Assembly: GCA_030761205.1 (NCBI GenBank)
Contig: JAULJL010000004.1
Coordinates: 39,466,172 to 39,530,171 of the forward strand
Origin: Fremontodendron californicum
Taxonomy: Eukaryota > Streptophyta > Magnoliopsida > Malvales > Malvaceae
Direction of reading: 5' to 3'
DNA: 64,000 bases
Of the stretch, positions 34,031 to 46,688 are shown piece after piece (position 1 is the stretch's first letter; every line of letters starts with the position of its first letter). The position numbers were made by a program, and so were the translations under genes. Under the pieces are notes generated by a model. That model was not told the origin of the DNA. It did no database searches and saw nothing but the letters and a program-made list of their open reading frames with translations.

Positions 34031-36501
34031 ATGCAATCTTCTGGTTACCTTCCCACTTGGATCTCTGCCCTTTTTGCCTGCATGGGGTCAGTTCTTCTTC
34101 TTCTTCTTCTTCATTTTTTTTACTGCAAGGAGTAAAAGTTTGTACTTTTTAAACTGTTTATTTGAGTGGATATTATCACGTTACTCCTCTGACTCTTAGC
34201 TTTCTTGGTTATAAAACAAGATTTTTAATGCTTTGTTTGTGTAGTTCAAGTTTGCTTTTTTTAAGTATGGAATCTTGGGGTTATGTTTAGTGCTTACTTG
34301 TTGTGTAAGCGAGCTATAAGATGAGACGTACGGAGGGAAGGGGCAACGGCTTGGGGGACTTTTCGATTTTTGGGGCATTCTTTGCTTGAAGCTTTGGATA
34401 GCTGATTGTATGACACAAGGATTTTTGTTTTGCTTTTGGGGTTTGGGGTTCTACAGGAGGTATGGATCCTAGGTGTTGTTTATTAGCTCAGACTGAGAGA
34501 TGTTTTGGGAAGAAACCGTGTTGTTCGTTTGTTTTGTTTTCTGGAGCTTATTTACGTGCTCTAACACTCTGGCTGATGGAAACGTTCAAGGCTAAATGCA
34601 AAGCTCTTTTCAATGTGAGGGACTACTTTTCTTTTTATGATTTCTGCTTCTTCTTTTTTTGTTTTGTTTTAGAAATGGATTAATTCACCCTTCTTGCGCT
34701 GCCTAGATACATTTTTGAGGAAGTTTATTTACCTACTACGAGCTATGATGGGATTTGGATATGTGTGTGCAAAATTTATGGTTATATATGTAGCTCTTGT
34801 CATGTAGACTCAGCAATTTATAAGGGCTTGAGGGCTCATAAATTCTCTGCATTGAAGCTTTAGGAAAATGGGCTTGAGTGATATTTGTAGTTGCTTTTAG
34901 TTCCTGCACAAATTTGATTCCCTACATGTTGGAGATTAAGCTGGTGCAATTTGCGCTATTCACCTGCCCTGCATTTATGTATTAGGGAAAATGGGCTTGA
35001 GTGATATTTGTTGTTGCTTTTAGTTCCTGCACAAATTTGATCCCCTACTTGTTGAAGATTAAGCTGGTGCAATTTGCATTATTCACCTGCCGTGCGGTCA
35101 TATATGTAGCTCATCTCATGTAGACTCAGCAAAATGATTGCTATGTCGCTATGTTTCAAGTGCAACTCCTCATTGATTATGTTCAACATCACACATTTTG
35201 AAGCTTCCTTTTTTACAATTATTTTTAGCTTTTTATATCATATGCTTATTTCCATATTATGGTTGCAAATTTGATGGCTTTTTCTTCCAGCTGCTAGATT
35301 AAGGATTAAGTTGTTATAGTTGATACTTGATACCAATTATGCATGTGGTTAATCCTGGTTTGTAACAGAGCAGAGGTTGTTTTGGGTGCTTCACGAAACC
35401 CTCACTGATTATTGCGGTGGATGAGCCATCTAAGGGTCTAACAATTCAAGGCCAGAAAGTGAAGAGATCTAGCTTTTCTGAGGATTTCTGGAGTAGCAGT
35501 GCATGCGAAATGGCACATAGTGGAGTCCAGTCCCAGAGAAGCATTTCATCGACCAACACATCAAATCAACCCCTTGATCCTTCTGGCAGCACAAGTCATC
35601 CTTCTGAATTTGTAAATCATGGCAAGTTCAGATATGTTAGCTTCTATATGCTACTAAATAAAGTTGAATAGCATCCCATTGTTTCATATATTTTCACGTG
35701 CTGTTGTAAGTTTTTAGTACCATTTTACTGAATCTCTCGAAAAATCATCCTACCTTTTGGCAATCATATTGGCGAGGTAAATTTTCTCAAGATGAAAATT
35801 TTGCTTGCAGGCCTTCTTCTTTGGAACCAAACAAGGCAACAATGGCTTGGAAATAAAAGGTCTGAGAAGCGGGCGCATCTTCGAGAACCCACAATAAGGT
35901 TAGTAATTTTCATTGTTTTCCTAATTTAAAAGTACAGATCATTACTTGGGAAAAATAGAATGCAAAAATCCCCTAGAATGCCCTGGTTGACAATTTTTTA
36001 CATGATCTTGTTTTACATTTCATCCCCTGTTTTATATATATATATATATATATATTTGGTACATAAGAGGAAGTCCAAGAGGGAAGAGGGAATTTGAAGC
36101 TTAGACCTTAACCCTCTTAAGGAGAGGATAACAACCATTAAGCCAAGTTTAAGTTGTTTCAACATCTGTTTACATGTGAAAAACAGGCCTTTTTCATCTT
36201 TTTTTTTAAGAAAAAAAAATTTCTTCTGTATTCTGCTGGTGCTTATTATCTACGTTGTGGTTCACCATTCTATTGCAGTTGGAATGCAATCTATGAGAGT
36301 TTACATGGGAATAATAAGCCATTCCCCCACCCGATTCCTCTTCCTGTAAGTTTGCTCTGCTTAATAAATAGTTTCTTATGTTATTAGAAACTATACATCC
36401 TCCTCCTTGTAGAGTTCCTCAAGTCTTGTTGGGTTTCACTGTGACAGGAAATGGTGGATTTTCTAGTTGATGTTTGGGAGCAAGAGGGCTTATATGATTG
36501 A
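34031..36501 (+). CDS. DUF4050 family small plant protein
   Basis: Exons 34031-34086, 35371-35621, 35811-35898, 36279-36345 and 36448-36501 give 171 aa. The C-terminal half (LLLWNQTRQQWLGNK, then SWNAIYESLHGNNKPFP, then EMVDFLVDVWEQEGLYD) is the conserved core of a plant DUF4050 family with no known function. The N-terminus has CFGCF-type cysteines and a Ser-rich linker. Intron 2 has a GC donor (CATG|GCAAGT), required both by family sequence and by frame. The first exon is less certain: its junction (ATGGG|GTCAG to ACAGAG|CAG) was chosen by phase and faint memory of homologues. Intron 1 is 1.28 kb and contains a tandem duplication. The gene lies between PLD and EBF genes, as in Arabidopsis. 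Confidence 0.8.
34780..35135. repeat. Nested direct repeats in DUF4050 intron 1
   Basis: A unit of about 120 bp occurs at 34861-34983 and 34984-35100 (shared GGGCTTGAGTGATATTTGT and TTTTAGTTCCTGCACAAATT). The flanking 37-bp string with TATATGTAGCTC and TGTAGACTCAGCAA occurs before it (34780) and after it (35096). Confidence 0.85.
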
Positions 36502-37930
36502 GCAGGATGATGCAAAAAAAAGCTAGAAGAATAGAGAAAGGAAATATTTTTCCAGTAATTTATTGAGATTGTCGATCGAATTATCCTCTTCTCTTCTTCT
36601 CTGTTGGATTGTTCCACTGTATTATTCTTACATACATTATAGTTTACAAGTCCTTTTGGATTGGCAAGAAAAATGCAATATTCTAGTATTCTATATCAGC
36701 TTCTTGGCCCTTTTGCTGGTAGTTAACAATGGACTGTCGTTTGTGATGGACAAAATGCTTGCTTTTGTTCATCACTTCTCCTAGAGAACCTCCCAAGGAG
36801 CATGTCTTTCTGCCTTTGTCCCAGTAGTAAGGTATTCAAAGTTCAAACATTAGTTTAGTCAAGAAACAAGATGCCATCAATAACCATTTAAAGAGGCCTA
36901 GGTCCAGCCCATTGTGGCTCAAAACTCCATAACTGACACAGTTTCCTCTGCCAATGCTAGGTTCAAAACATTAATAGCGCCTCTTGACTATGGGTTCCTT
37001 TGCCACAAAATAATGGCCCCAATTGTATTATTAATGCTCATGCTCATGCTCATGCACAAGCACAAACACATATACTTTACATATATAAAAAGATGAACTC
37101 CAAAATTACAAATATTATAATCTAATATACATTAAAAAAATGGTTTGTGAAGGTTAATCTCAAGTTCTTATAAAATTGTGGTTGCAAAAAACTGATCTGA
37201 TTGTAAGGGCCAAAAACTTTGAACCAAAATGAGTTGTGGCAAGAAAGAGCATGTGATAAAAAGCAGGCCCCAGCCCCAGGCAGTTTACTTTTTAAGGTGT
37301 CGTGTTTTTTGTGTCACTTTGGTGGAAGCCATGGAAAATTTCTTGATAACCAGACAATCTGAACTTAATTCAACTAAAGCAACTTGACTAAATGTGTTTC
37401 ACATTTAATTTATTTTAATGATGGCCTTAACCTAAAGAATAATGGAATTATGTCATGCATATATATATATATATTATGTTTCACATAATATAATTTGAAA
37501 GTTGGGGTGATGGTTGTAAAACCATTTTTCAACTTGAACTTCTTCGGTCTACTTCCGAATGAGTCACCAATTGAAAGCATACATCGAATTTGACAAGAAA
37601 GAAAGATGGCTTCTTCACCCTCTAACATACAAAGTGGGCGTAGGGGCCACAACTGCACCATTCTTTACTCGTAACATTTCTTTGCCCCTTTTAAACAAAA
37701 CAAATGGTCAGCTTTCATTTCTTGACGACATCATTGAGGCAAGCACCGTTGTCAACTTGTCATCAACAGCCCTAAAAACTAAAAATTGTTTTATGATTTG
37801 TTTTTTAATAAGATCGTTATTTGATGATATTGTCAGGATTAAATTTTGATTATTGAAATTTAAAATACAATATTCTATCAACAAATCACATGATTATTGA
37901 TAATAAGATTAGATTTTCAAACAAAATTTT

Positions 37931-38093
37931 ACTTCATATATTTGTATATAATATTCTATGTCCGATACATATTTGAACATGGATATAAGATATGATCCTT
38001 CAAATATATGAAATTTTTTTAAAAAAATTTAAATTATATATATATCTGACATATGCCCATTTCTGTCATTGACCTTCGAATCCAGATAACATA
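37931..38093 (-). mobile_element. MITE family B, degenerate partial copy
   Basis: It keeps the end GAATCCAGATAACATA and internal TGTCCGATACATATTTGAAC, like the copy at 24814. The other TIR is not recognisable. Confidence 0.5.
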
Positions 38094-38290
38094 CATAATG
38101 TTTACCATGTTAATATATAAGTTCAAATTCATGCAAATTAATTTGATCTAAACAGTGAAATATAAATAGGTAGAAGAAATATAGTTTGAAGTTGGCGGCT
38201 TAGACATTGGATGAAGAGTAGTGAGTAGGCAAAAGATACATTACATTACATGCACTTCCAACTTTGATGAGTTGGGCACATTTGAAATTG

Positions 38291-38344
<54 letters not shown>

Positions 38345-40993
38345 AGAGATAAAGAAAGACTGGCCGGGAAGGTCTTTTATATTTTAATATTAGCCCTCAT
38401 GGATATCGTGGGAGATTTAAATCCAGGTGGATGGTTTCAGGAGGAGAAAAAACAACCTAGGAAAAGAATGCATTATGTTTGTTAATTATATGTATATATT
38501 AATGTAAGTGCCATGTTTTTTAGAGGAAAAAATTAATGAAAACAACAAAATGAAGGGAACCCTAATCTTGGTCAAAAAAGTGATTCCCACTTTCAGAGGT
38601 AATATTAACATTGACTTAAAATCAATGAACCTGGGAAGAAGAATCCATAAATCTTTTTTTTTTTTTTCTGATTAAATTAATACAAATTTCTAGCTAAGAC
38701 CAGCTTTTCTCTGTTTATGAAAATTACTATTGCTAGTTGATGTTTAGAAAAGAGTGTATTAATATATCATATTAGTCATGTTTATTATATTATATTATTT
38801 TTTATTAAACGTATTATATTCGTATCGTATTTTTGTATCATAATTAAAATTATTAAATTTATAAAAATAAACATTTTAAATTTGAGGATATTTAAGCAGC
38901 TTATGCTTTGTAGATCATAAAAAATGCCAAAATAATTGGGTAACCAAAATATTTTCGGTTGCTGCTTTACCAATACAATAGCTTGAAGATCAACAATCGT
39001 GTAATTTATCGGTAAAATATTAAATTATTTATTACAATGTATAATATTTAATTTTCGACAAACTCAAATAAATAAATAAATATATATATATACAGTAACC
39101 TGAAAACTGCATGTGATTGCATTGAATAAGAACAATTTGTATGATTGTTATTAACCACCGACCGACCCACTCTTGCTTTGTCTATGGCATTGAACCTTTC
39201 CATTTTCTGGTTTCTTACTTTCTAGGACATAGATAGATGTCTATGTTGTGCAATCTTTATGATGCATTAAATTAAACATGTTCCAAATTTTGTTCTTTTA
39301 ACTTGTAGCTCAATCACACATGATAAAAGTCATCTTCACTTTCAAAGAAATTTCTTATCTTAATGGTTAAAAGTTAACACTTCATATAAAAGTTTTATAG
39401 TCAACTCTTAAAGATATAGGAAGACTCAATAAATTAATTTCGAGAATGGGAAAAATTTTGTTAATCTCTCAAACCTGGCTTAGATATGAATTTCATCTAA
39501 AGTCATCAAATGGTTAATGTATATTTTTACCTGCTAAATTAATTAACTGAAAGTTTTCAAGTCAAAATGTTCCTATTTGTGAAGTGAGCTTGGGATTTTG
39601 AGGGGCAGGGTTGGCCGGTTGGAGTGGGGGGAAATTATGTTTTAAATTGTTCTCCATCATATATTATTTATGGATTTTGTTAACGACTTATTTAAATTTT
39701 TTTTAAAATTATTATATGTAAAATAATATTTTTATTCAATACATTAAAAATAATAATAAAAATTATCAATTATTATATTTAATACAATATTATTACTATA
39801 ATTAATATATTTATTAATCTTAAAAAATGTATTTGTTAAGTTGGGTGATCAATTATCTCAAAAGCTTAAACTAATATGAAAGATCAAACTATTATATTTA
39901 AGTTTCAACATGCTCTTCATGTACAAGCCAGATGAATAATTAAAAAACTTGCACGTGAATCTAAGTGTAGAAAAAAAGTACAAGCTAAAAAATGATTAGA
40001 GAAGTAACACACAACCTCGATGAGCAACAAAACATTGAGTAAAAAAATATTAAAGAGGAAAGCTATTGTTAAAATTTAAATTCGAGAATTCTGATACTAT
40101 ATTAAATTAGATGATCAATTATTTTAAAATTTTAACAATCTTAAAACATTTCTTAGCAAAATCCTGTATTATTTCATGTGGATGTGGTTGAAAACTTGAA
40201 ATTTAAGATTTTGAGAAATGTATGTATGTATGTGGCAAAGGCCAGATTGGCATCAATCTCTTTCCATTGCCCACATATATTTATCAGAAAAAATTGCAAG
40301 TTGATGTCTTAAAATGATTTTTTTAAATTTTTTTAAAACAATGGGTGGTGCTTTTTTCTTATCTTCTCATTATTAAGATTCTAACATATTTAAGTTTTCC
40401 TTTTCTTAGATAATGCTTTCCCCATTTCAGGTCCTTCTCAATTCTCATGGACCTTACTTTTTCGTTTTAATAATTTTATTACAAATTTCTCAAAAATGAA
40501 TAAATGTGTAGGGTAGTACGGGTCCTTACCAAATCTTTTGCGTATTATTTACTTGGCCCACTGAGTTAGTGACAACACATAACATAATTAAGAACAATTT
40601 TTTTTTTCTTTTCTTAATTAATAACATTCACATTAAATATGTTTAAGGATCAAGTCAAATAGATCAAATTCGATGATTTTTTGAAACATTTGTTCAAAAT
40701 TCGATTTTAACTAGTTGGGCCTCAGTCTCATAATGTTTTAAAAAATTAATATTATAAAATTAAATTTTAAAAAATAAAGTTCATTATCATTCAATTAACT
40801 CTTAATTAAAGCTCATGAACAGTTCAATTAAAAAGTTTCCTTTCAATTATAGTAATCGATAATAGATATGGCATTTGCCATATTATTATTTTCCTTAATT
40901 CCTGCGGATTCGTCTCTGGATATACAACTGGACCCGTCAAAGATTTGTATAAAATTCCAAGTTGAAGCTATAATTACTATAATATAATTAGTT

Positions 40994-41030
<37 letters not shown>

Positions 41031-41605
41031 ATATATGCAAATGAATGGGGAGGTTGGCAAAAAGCTGCTAAAAAATGGATCACATGCATACATAAACGTG
41101 CATTTCTGGATTTTCATGAGTTGGAAAACATGTAATTAGAATTTTTTTAATTAATTTTCTATTACATGGATTTTCATTGATTTTGAGTACATATTCTTGG
41201 ATCTTTGTAAATATCTTTGTTTAACCTAATTAACTGTATGGTAATAATTGCATAATTAAGAAACTTACAGTAATGTTCAATTTGAATTGTAATTAAGTCT
41301 AATAATATAATATATAATACAAAGGTGGAAAAATAAGGTCGAATATATTAACTAATGTTTGGTTAAGAATTATTGATTAGTTAAGCACATGCATTAATTA
41401 ATAGCATGACATGGTATTTCCAAGTTGTAATAATCAATAATATTTTTTAACTATTCATGAAATTTTGGAATTTAAAGTTATGGGTGTTTTTGAATAAACC
41501 AATTAAAAAGTTATATTATACACTTAAATATGGAGACAAAATTATGTGTTAAATACATTATTGAAGCATGTCTATGGACAGTCCATGTTTTTGCCATATG
41601 CATGG

Positions 41606-41657
<52 letters not shown>

Positions 41658-41756
41658 AAAGATTAAATATGTTTTAAAACAAAAATGGTGGAATTTCAAA
41701 ACTTATTTTTAACAATTTAATAAAGTAAAAACCAATTATTGGATTTGGCTAACCGA

Positions 41757-41925
41757 TATTTATAAGCATTGATTAGAGATTTTTAATTGTTATTTTATGA
41801 AATATTTTTATATTTAATATATTAAATTGTTTATTAAAATTTTAAATAATAATGTATTAATTATATATATATTTTAAATATTATCTTAATCAGTACAATT
41901 AAGTACTGATTAACTATTTTTTTAC
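41757..41925. mobile_element. Family C TIR element, degenerate copy
   Basis: Ends GGCTAACCGATATTTATAAG and the reverse complement of AATTAAGTACTGATTAAC resemble the element at 9530. The core is AT-rich. Confidence 0.4.
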
Positions 41926-42963
41926 TTTAATATTATAAATTGTGGATTCTAATTAATCTACATCAATGTGAAATGAATATATAGGCGTTTAACAATCAAA
42001 GAAATGGAAATGGGTGATGGATGGACCTAATTTTGCCTTCAATATTGGAGGGATGGTAATTGGTTCTTAGCATTGTGCATGAACACAAAAGTCACATATG
42101 TACCCATCCAAATTATTAATTACTCTAAACAAAAACTTAATTAGGTAGGACCAAATTAAGAAGCTTCCCCTCTATCTCCCCTCATTTTTTTTTTTCAACA
42201 CCCAAACCTCAATAATATTGATGCATTAATTCCAAATTCAATACTATCTTCTCATTTTCTAACTTACCCCAGAATTTAATCTCAACAAAAAATTATATAT
42301 ATATATATATTCCTAAATTGCAAAAGGTAATGTACAGTAAGTGGAAATGAATATGATTTATATAATAATATTTTACATATAAAAAAATAGAGAAGATTAA
42401 AACTAGCTTATTCCATCATAGGATTTAACAATCGAAACCAAGCTTAAGCTTAATCGAGTATCCAAACGATTGGCGATAACACGAGAAATATAAAAAAAAC
42501 CCAACAAAAGCAAAAGCAAAAGTGGTAAGAGGTAAGCGGTAAGCGGTATTGAAATGGTGGGGGGAGAGAAGAGAGAGAATATTAACAAGGAAACGGGAAA
42601 CCCCACTTTTTAGCTCAAATACATTGCATTTGGGTTTTCTCCTGTGTATTGTCACACACTCAAACCTCTCTCCTCTCATCATAAAACCAACCCTTTTTCC
42701 TTGCCACCCATCTTTCATTGCTCTTCCTCCAAAGGTTTTTTTTTTCCTTCCTTCTTTCCTTCCCTCTTTCTTTTATACCCTATCTGATAGGGTTTCAATG
42801 TCCTTCTAGCTCCAATTTCTCTCATGCATTCGTGTCTTCAAGCTACATACGGTGACGTTTTGGTCTTCTTCCTTGTTGGGTCTCTCTTTTTTCTCTCTTT
42901 GGAGGGTTTTTGGGCGGAGAACAGTGCAGATTTGACCTCCCGGGGTTTTTTTGAGCTGTACTC

Positions 42964-45949
42964 ATGTCAAAGCTTTTTTCTTTTAGTGGTAAATTCTTCA
43001 TCTTTGCTAGTTTTTAGCTTTGTTTTTTTATTTTTTCTATCTGGGTATCTTTGATTTTCGTTTTTGTTCAACTTGGTTTGTAGATCGGATATGATAAAGT
43101 TATACCCTTTTTTATATGAACAAATTTTAGACTTTTGAGATTATCTTTGGTAACTTAGGGTACTGATTTTTATCATTATTGTAAAATATCATTGATGATT
43201 TTAATAGCTTTTGATAGATTTCAATTTTGATGTTATGAAAGTTTTTTTTTTAATGGTATATGGTTGATTAGGTAAAGGTGGAATTTTGAGTATTGGTTGT
43301 GAATTAGTTAATTCAGGTTGATCTATGTGAAGAACTTTAGGTGATTCTATTTGTTGGTTTTATTACTTTGAATACCCAAGGCTTTGAAGTAGTTCTAGTT
43401 GTAGATCAGGCGCCCTTAGAACTAACCTGATTGTTTTTTTTTTCTCTCTTATTAGTTTTGGGCTTATGGGCTGTCCTTACTGTCTAATATATGGGAGATT
43501 TTGTCGTTATAGAGGAGCTTTGGATGTTTCTTTGCCGAATCTGTTTGTGGTTTTATGCTTCTTTCAACTTGAAGACTATAGAGGTGTTTTGATTGTAGAT
43601 CAGGTCTATTCTGAACGGATCAGTTGGGATTCAAGGTTCAGATGACTTTCTTTTGGACTGTGGGTTGTTTGTTCTGTGGGACTAAATCTGAGATGGATTT
43701 ATGAGTTATAGATTCAAAGCCCCATCTGGGTCATGGATCTTGTGGATTTGCCTTATGGGGCTTTGGTGTGAACCTTTGGAGTCAAAAGTTTGGCCTCTAA
43801 GAAAATAATTATAGGTTCCCTTTTATCTTCTTTGTGTTTGTTGGACATGATATTAGTAGAGATGTGGTTTTTGAGAGCTGTATGTGGTTAACAATATCCT
43901 GAACAACTGCTATTTAATCAGAAATATCTTTCAAAATCTTTAACTGGATTTTCTTATATTACTTTGGTAATTTTCTCCGTTCTCATCAATGTTTTTTTAT
44001 CTTGGTTCTCAGGAAGTGGTGATTTTTGCCCTGGGGGGTCGATTTACTCAAACCCCAAGGAGTCAAGTCTCTTTTTGTCCCTTGGACATCATGTGGATGT
44101 GTATTTTCCTTCCTGCAAGAGGTCCCGCATCAGTGCGACATTTGTTTTCTCTGGAGAGAGGTTTGAGCAGAAGAAGCCATCAATTGAGGTTCTCCCTGAT
44201 GAATGCTTATTTGAAATCTTCAGACGGTTACCTGGAGGCCAAGAGAGGAGTTCCTGTGCTTGTGTTTCCAAGCGCTGGCTTACACTTGTAAGCAACATCC
44301 GCAGAGATGAAATCAGTGACAACAAGACCACCAAAGCCTTGAATCTCAAGGATGAGAGTGCTGATAAGAAGGGTGGAGTTGTTTCTGAAGTTGAAGATCA
44401 GGATGTTGAGGGTGGTGGATACCTCTCTAGGAGTTTGGAAGGGAAGAAAGCAACGGATGTTAGACTTGCTGCTATTTCTGTCGGAACTGCTAGTCGTGGA
44501 GGATTGGGCAAGCTTTTCATTCGAGGAAGCAATTCCAGGCGTGAAGTGACTACTGTTGGCCTCAGGGCTATTTCCCGTGGATGCCCTTCTCTAAGGGTTC
44601 TTTCCTTGTGGAATTTGTCTTCTGTTGGAGATGAAGGTATGTTTGAGATTGCCGAGGGGTGTCAGCAGCTAGAGAAGCTTGACCTTTGCCGCTGTCCTGC
44701 AATTACTGATAAGTCTTTGCTCGCTGTTGCAAAGGGCTGCCCTAATTTGGCTGATCTGACCATTGAGGGTTGTGCAAACATTGGAAATGAAGGTCTCCAA
44801 GCTGTAGCACGCTGCTGTCCAAATCTAAAGTCTGTTTCAATCAAAGACTGCCCCCTTGTTGGAGATCAAGGAATTGCAAGTCTGTTGTCTTCAGCCTCAT
44901 ATTCCCTCACAAAAGTAAAGCTCCAGGCCTTGAACATTACCGATGTCTCTCTTGCTGTTATTGGACACTATGGCAAGGCAGTGACTGACCTCTCTCTCAC
45001 TAGCCTTCCAAATGTGAGTGAGAAGGGCTTCTGGGTGATGGGTAATGGTCATGGGCTACAGAAATTGAAGTCTTTCACAGTTAAATCCTGCTCTGGAGTG
45101 ACAGATTTGGGACTTGAAGCTGTTGGAAAGGGTTGCCCAAATTTGAAGCAGTTCTGCCTCCGCCAATGTGCTTTCTTATCTGATAACGGGTTGGTGTCTT
45201 TTGCCAAAGCAGCGGGTTCACTAGAGAGCTTGCAACTGGAGGAGTGCCACAGGATCACCCAATTTGGGGTTTTTGGTTCCCTTCTTAACTGTGGTGCAAA
45301 GTTGAAGGCTATTTCTCTTGTGAACTGCTTGGGTATTAAGGACCTAAGCTTCGGATTGCCTCCTCTATCCCCTTGTGAATCCCTTCGATCACTGTCCATC
45401 CGTAACTGCCCTGGTTTTGGTGATGCTAGCCTGGCTGCGTTGGGGAAGTTGTGCCCTCAACTGCAGCATGTGGAGTTGAGTGGGCTTCATGGAATAACAG
45501 ATGCTGGGTTTCTCCCATTGCTTGAGAGTTGTGAGGCTGGTTTGGTGAAGGTTAATCTCAGCGGTTGTGTGAATTTGAGTGACAAAGTTGTTAGTATGAT
45601 GGCTGATTTGCATGGGTGGACTCTAGATATGCTGAATCTTGATGGTTGTAAGATCAGTGATGCTAGTTTGGTTGCAATTGCAGAGAACTGTCAATTGCTC
45701 AGTGATCTTGATGTCTCCAAGTGTGCTATCACTGACTCTGGAATTGCAGCTCTTGCTCGTTCTAATCTGATCAATCTGCAAATCCTATCTGTGTCTGGTT
45801 GCTCTATGGTCTCAGACAAAAGCTTGCCTGCACTTGGAAAATTGGGTCAGACCCTTTTGGGGTTAAACCTACAGCAATGCAAGGCAATCAGCAGCGGTGC
45901 AGTTGACCTGCTTGTCGAGCAGCTATGGAGGTGTGATATCCTTTTCTGA
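42964..45949 (+). CDS. EBF1: EIN3-binding F-box protein (EBF1/EBF2 type)
   Basis: Exons 42964-42988 and 44013-45949 give 653 aa, slightly longer than the Arabidopsis proteins (about 625-630). Exon 1 encodes only MSKLFSFS plus one base of a glycine codon. This junction restores the conserved EBF start, so the longer in-frame ORF from 43964 is intronic at its 5' end. An F-box (about 64-108, VLPDECLFEIFRRLPGG) is followed by an acidic linker and many Cys-containing leucine-rich repeats (about 190-640). The C-terminus VDLLVEQLWRCDILF is typical. The protein is the substrate receptor of an SCF ubiquitin ligase that degrades EIN3/EIL1 in the nucleus, damping ethylene responses. The symbol is a family assignment; EBF2 is equally possible. 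Confidence 0.95.
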
Positions 45950-46688
45950 ACAATATTGCAGTATGTCATTATCAACAAGTCTCAGAATAGCCTTTGTGAG
46001 TAGCAGCAGTTTGTGTAGTTTTTGGGTCCATCAGCTATGGGTCTTCTATCTTCCGGTACTCGGTCCCCTTTTCCGAGGAATATGGCCATTCTCCTTTTTT
46101 TGCAGGTTTCCTTTCATCAGAGATCTGTTACTAGGTTTTGAATCCCAATAATGGGTGTTGGTTTCTTTATGGCTGAACTTCCCTGAGAATATAGTTGCTG
46201 GGTTCTGGATTTTAGGGTATCTTTTTCCAATTTGTTAAGGTTTTATGTTTGCTGGGTGCTGGCGCATGGTGTTTTTGCTTAAGCCTTGTTCATTTCTGCT
46301 TGGGCTAAGCTTTTCTTACTATTGTCCTTCCAGTAGTTTGTCTTTTGGTTTTACCGAGTCTTTCACGTTTTTGAACTCAATGTTCTACACGTGATGGTTG
46401 GGTCTTTTTGTTTTCCTCGAAGGCGGATTGAAAGTCTCGAGTCATTGTAGTTATGGTTGCTTTAGGCAGTTCGAAGTTTAGTGTCTAGCTTTCATGGGCT
46501 TTGGCCATGGCAGCAGTTTATATAGTCTGCCATGACAACTCCTAGAGTTGTTTTTTTTTTTTTTACCAAGCCCTAGTTTTTGCTGGTTTCATTTGCTCTG
46601 AACTGTTGTTTGTAACCTCTCAACCATGTAATGAACTTTAAATCCGCCATTGGAGGTCATGTATGTTTCTGTTCTCATGGTTAATAAA
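45950..46688 (+). promoter_or_regulatory. Long U-rich 3' UTR of the EBF gene with polyadenylation signal
   Basis: About 740 nt lie between the stop codon and AATAAA at 46683-46688. U runs include one of about 7 near 46095 and one of 14 at 46551-46564, with several of 5. Arabidopsis EBF 3' UTRs carry poly-U elements through which EIN2 represses translation. The match here is by composition only. Confidence 0.5.

Larger units (their letters stand above)
36502..42400. other. 5.9-kb intergenic region with microsatellites, no gene
   Basis: Microsatellites are (TGCTCA)3 at 37035-37053, (TA)24 at 38292-38340, interrupted (TA)n at 40993-41036 and (AAT)15 at 41609-41655. Repeat remnants occupy 37931-38093, 38770-38870 and 41757-41925. 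I find no coding region with family signals. ORFs such as 37559-37849 and 38264-38485 are chance or repeat-derived. Confidence 0.6.

Noticed and set aside
34462..34683. 73-codon ORF in the DUF4050 first intron
   Set aside because: No family match, and it would break the splicing that gives the conserved protein. It may be a cryptic exon at most.
41511..41712. ORFs rich in poly-Asn or poly-Leu
   Set aside because: They are translations of an (AAT)n microsatellite.
43964..44012. EBF start at 43964 in the long ORF
   Set aside because: The residues before SGSGDFC are intronic. The exon 1 start at 42964 gives the conserved MSKLFSFSG.
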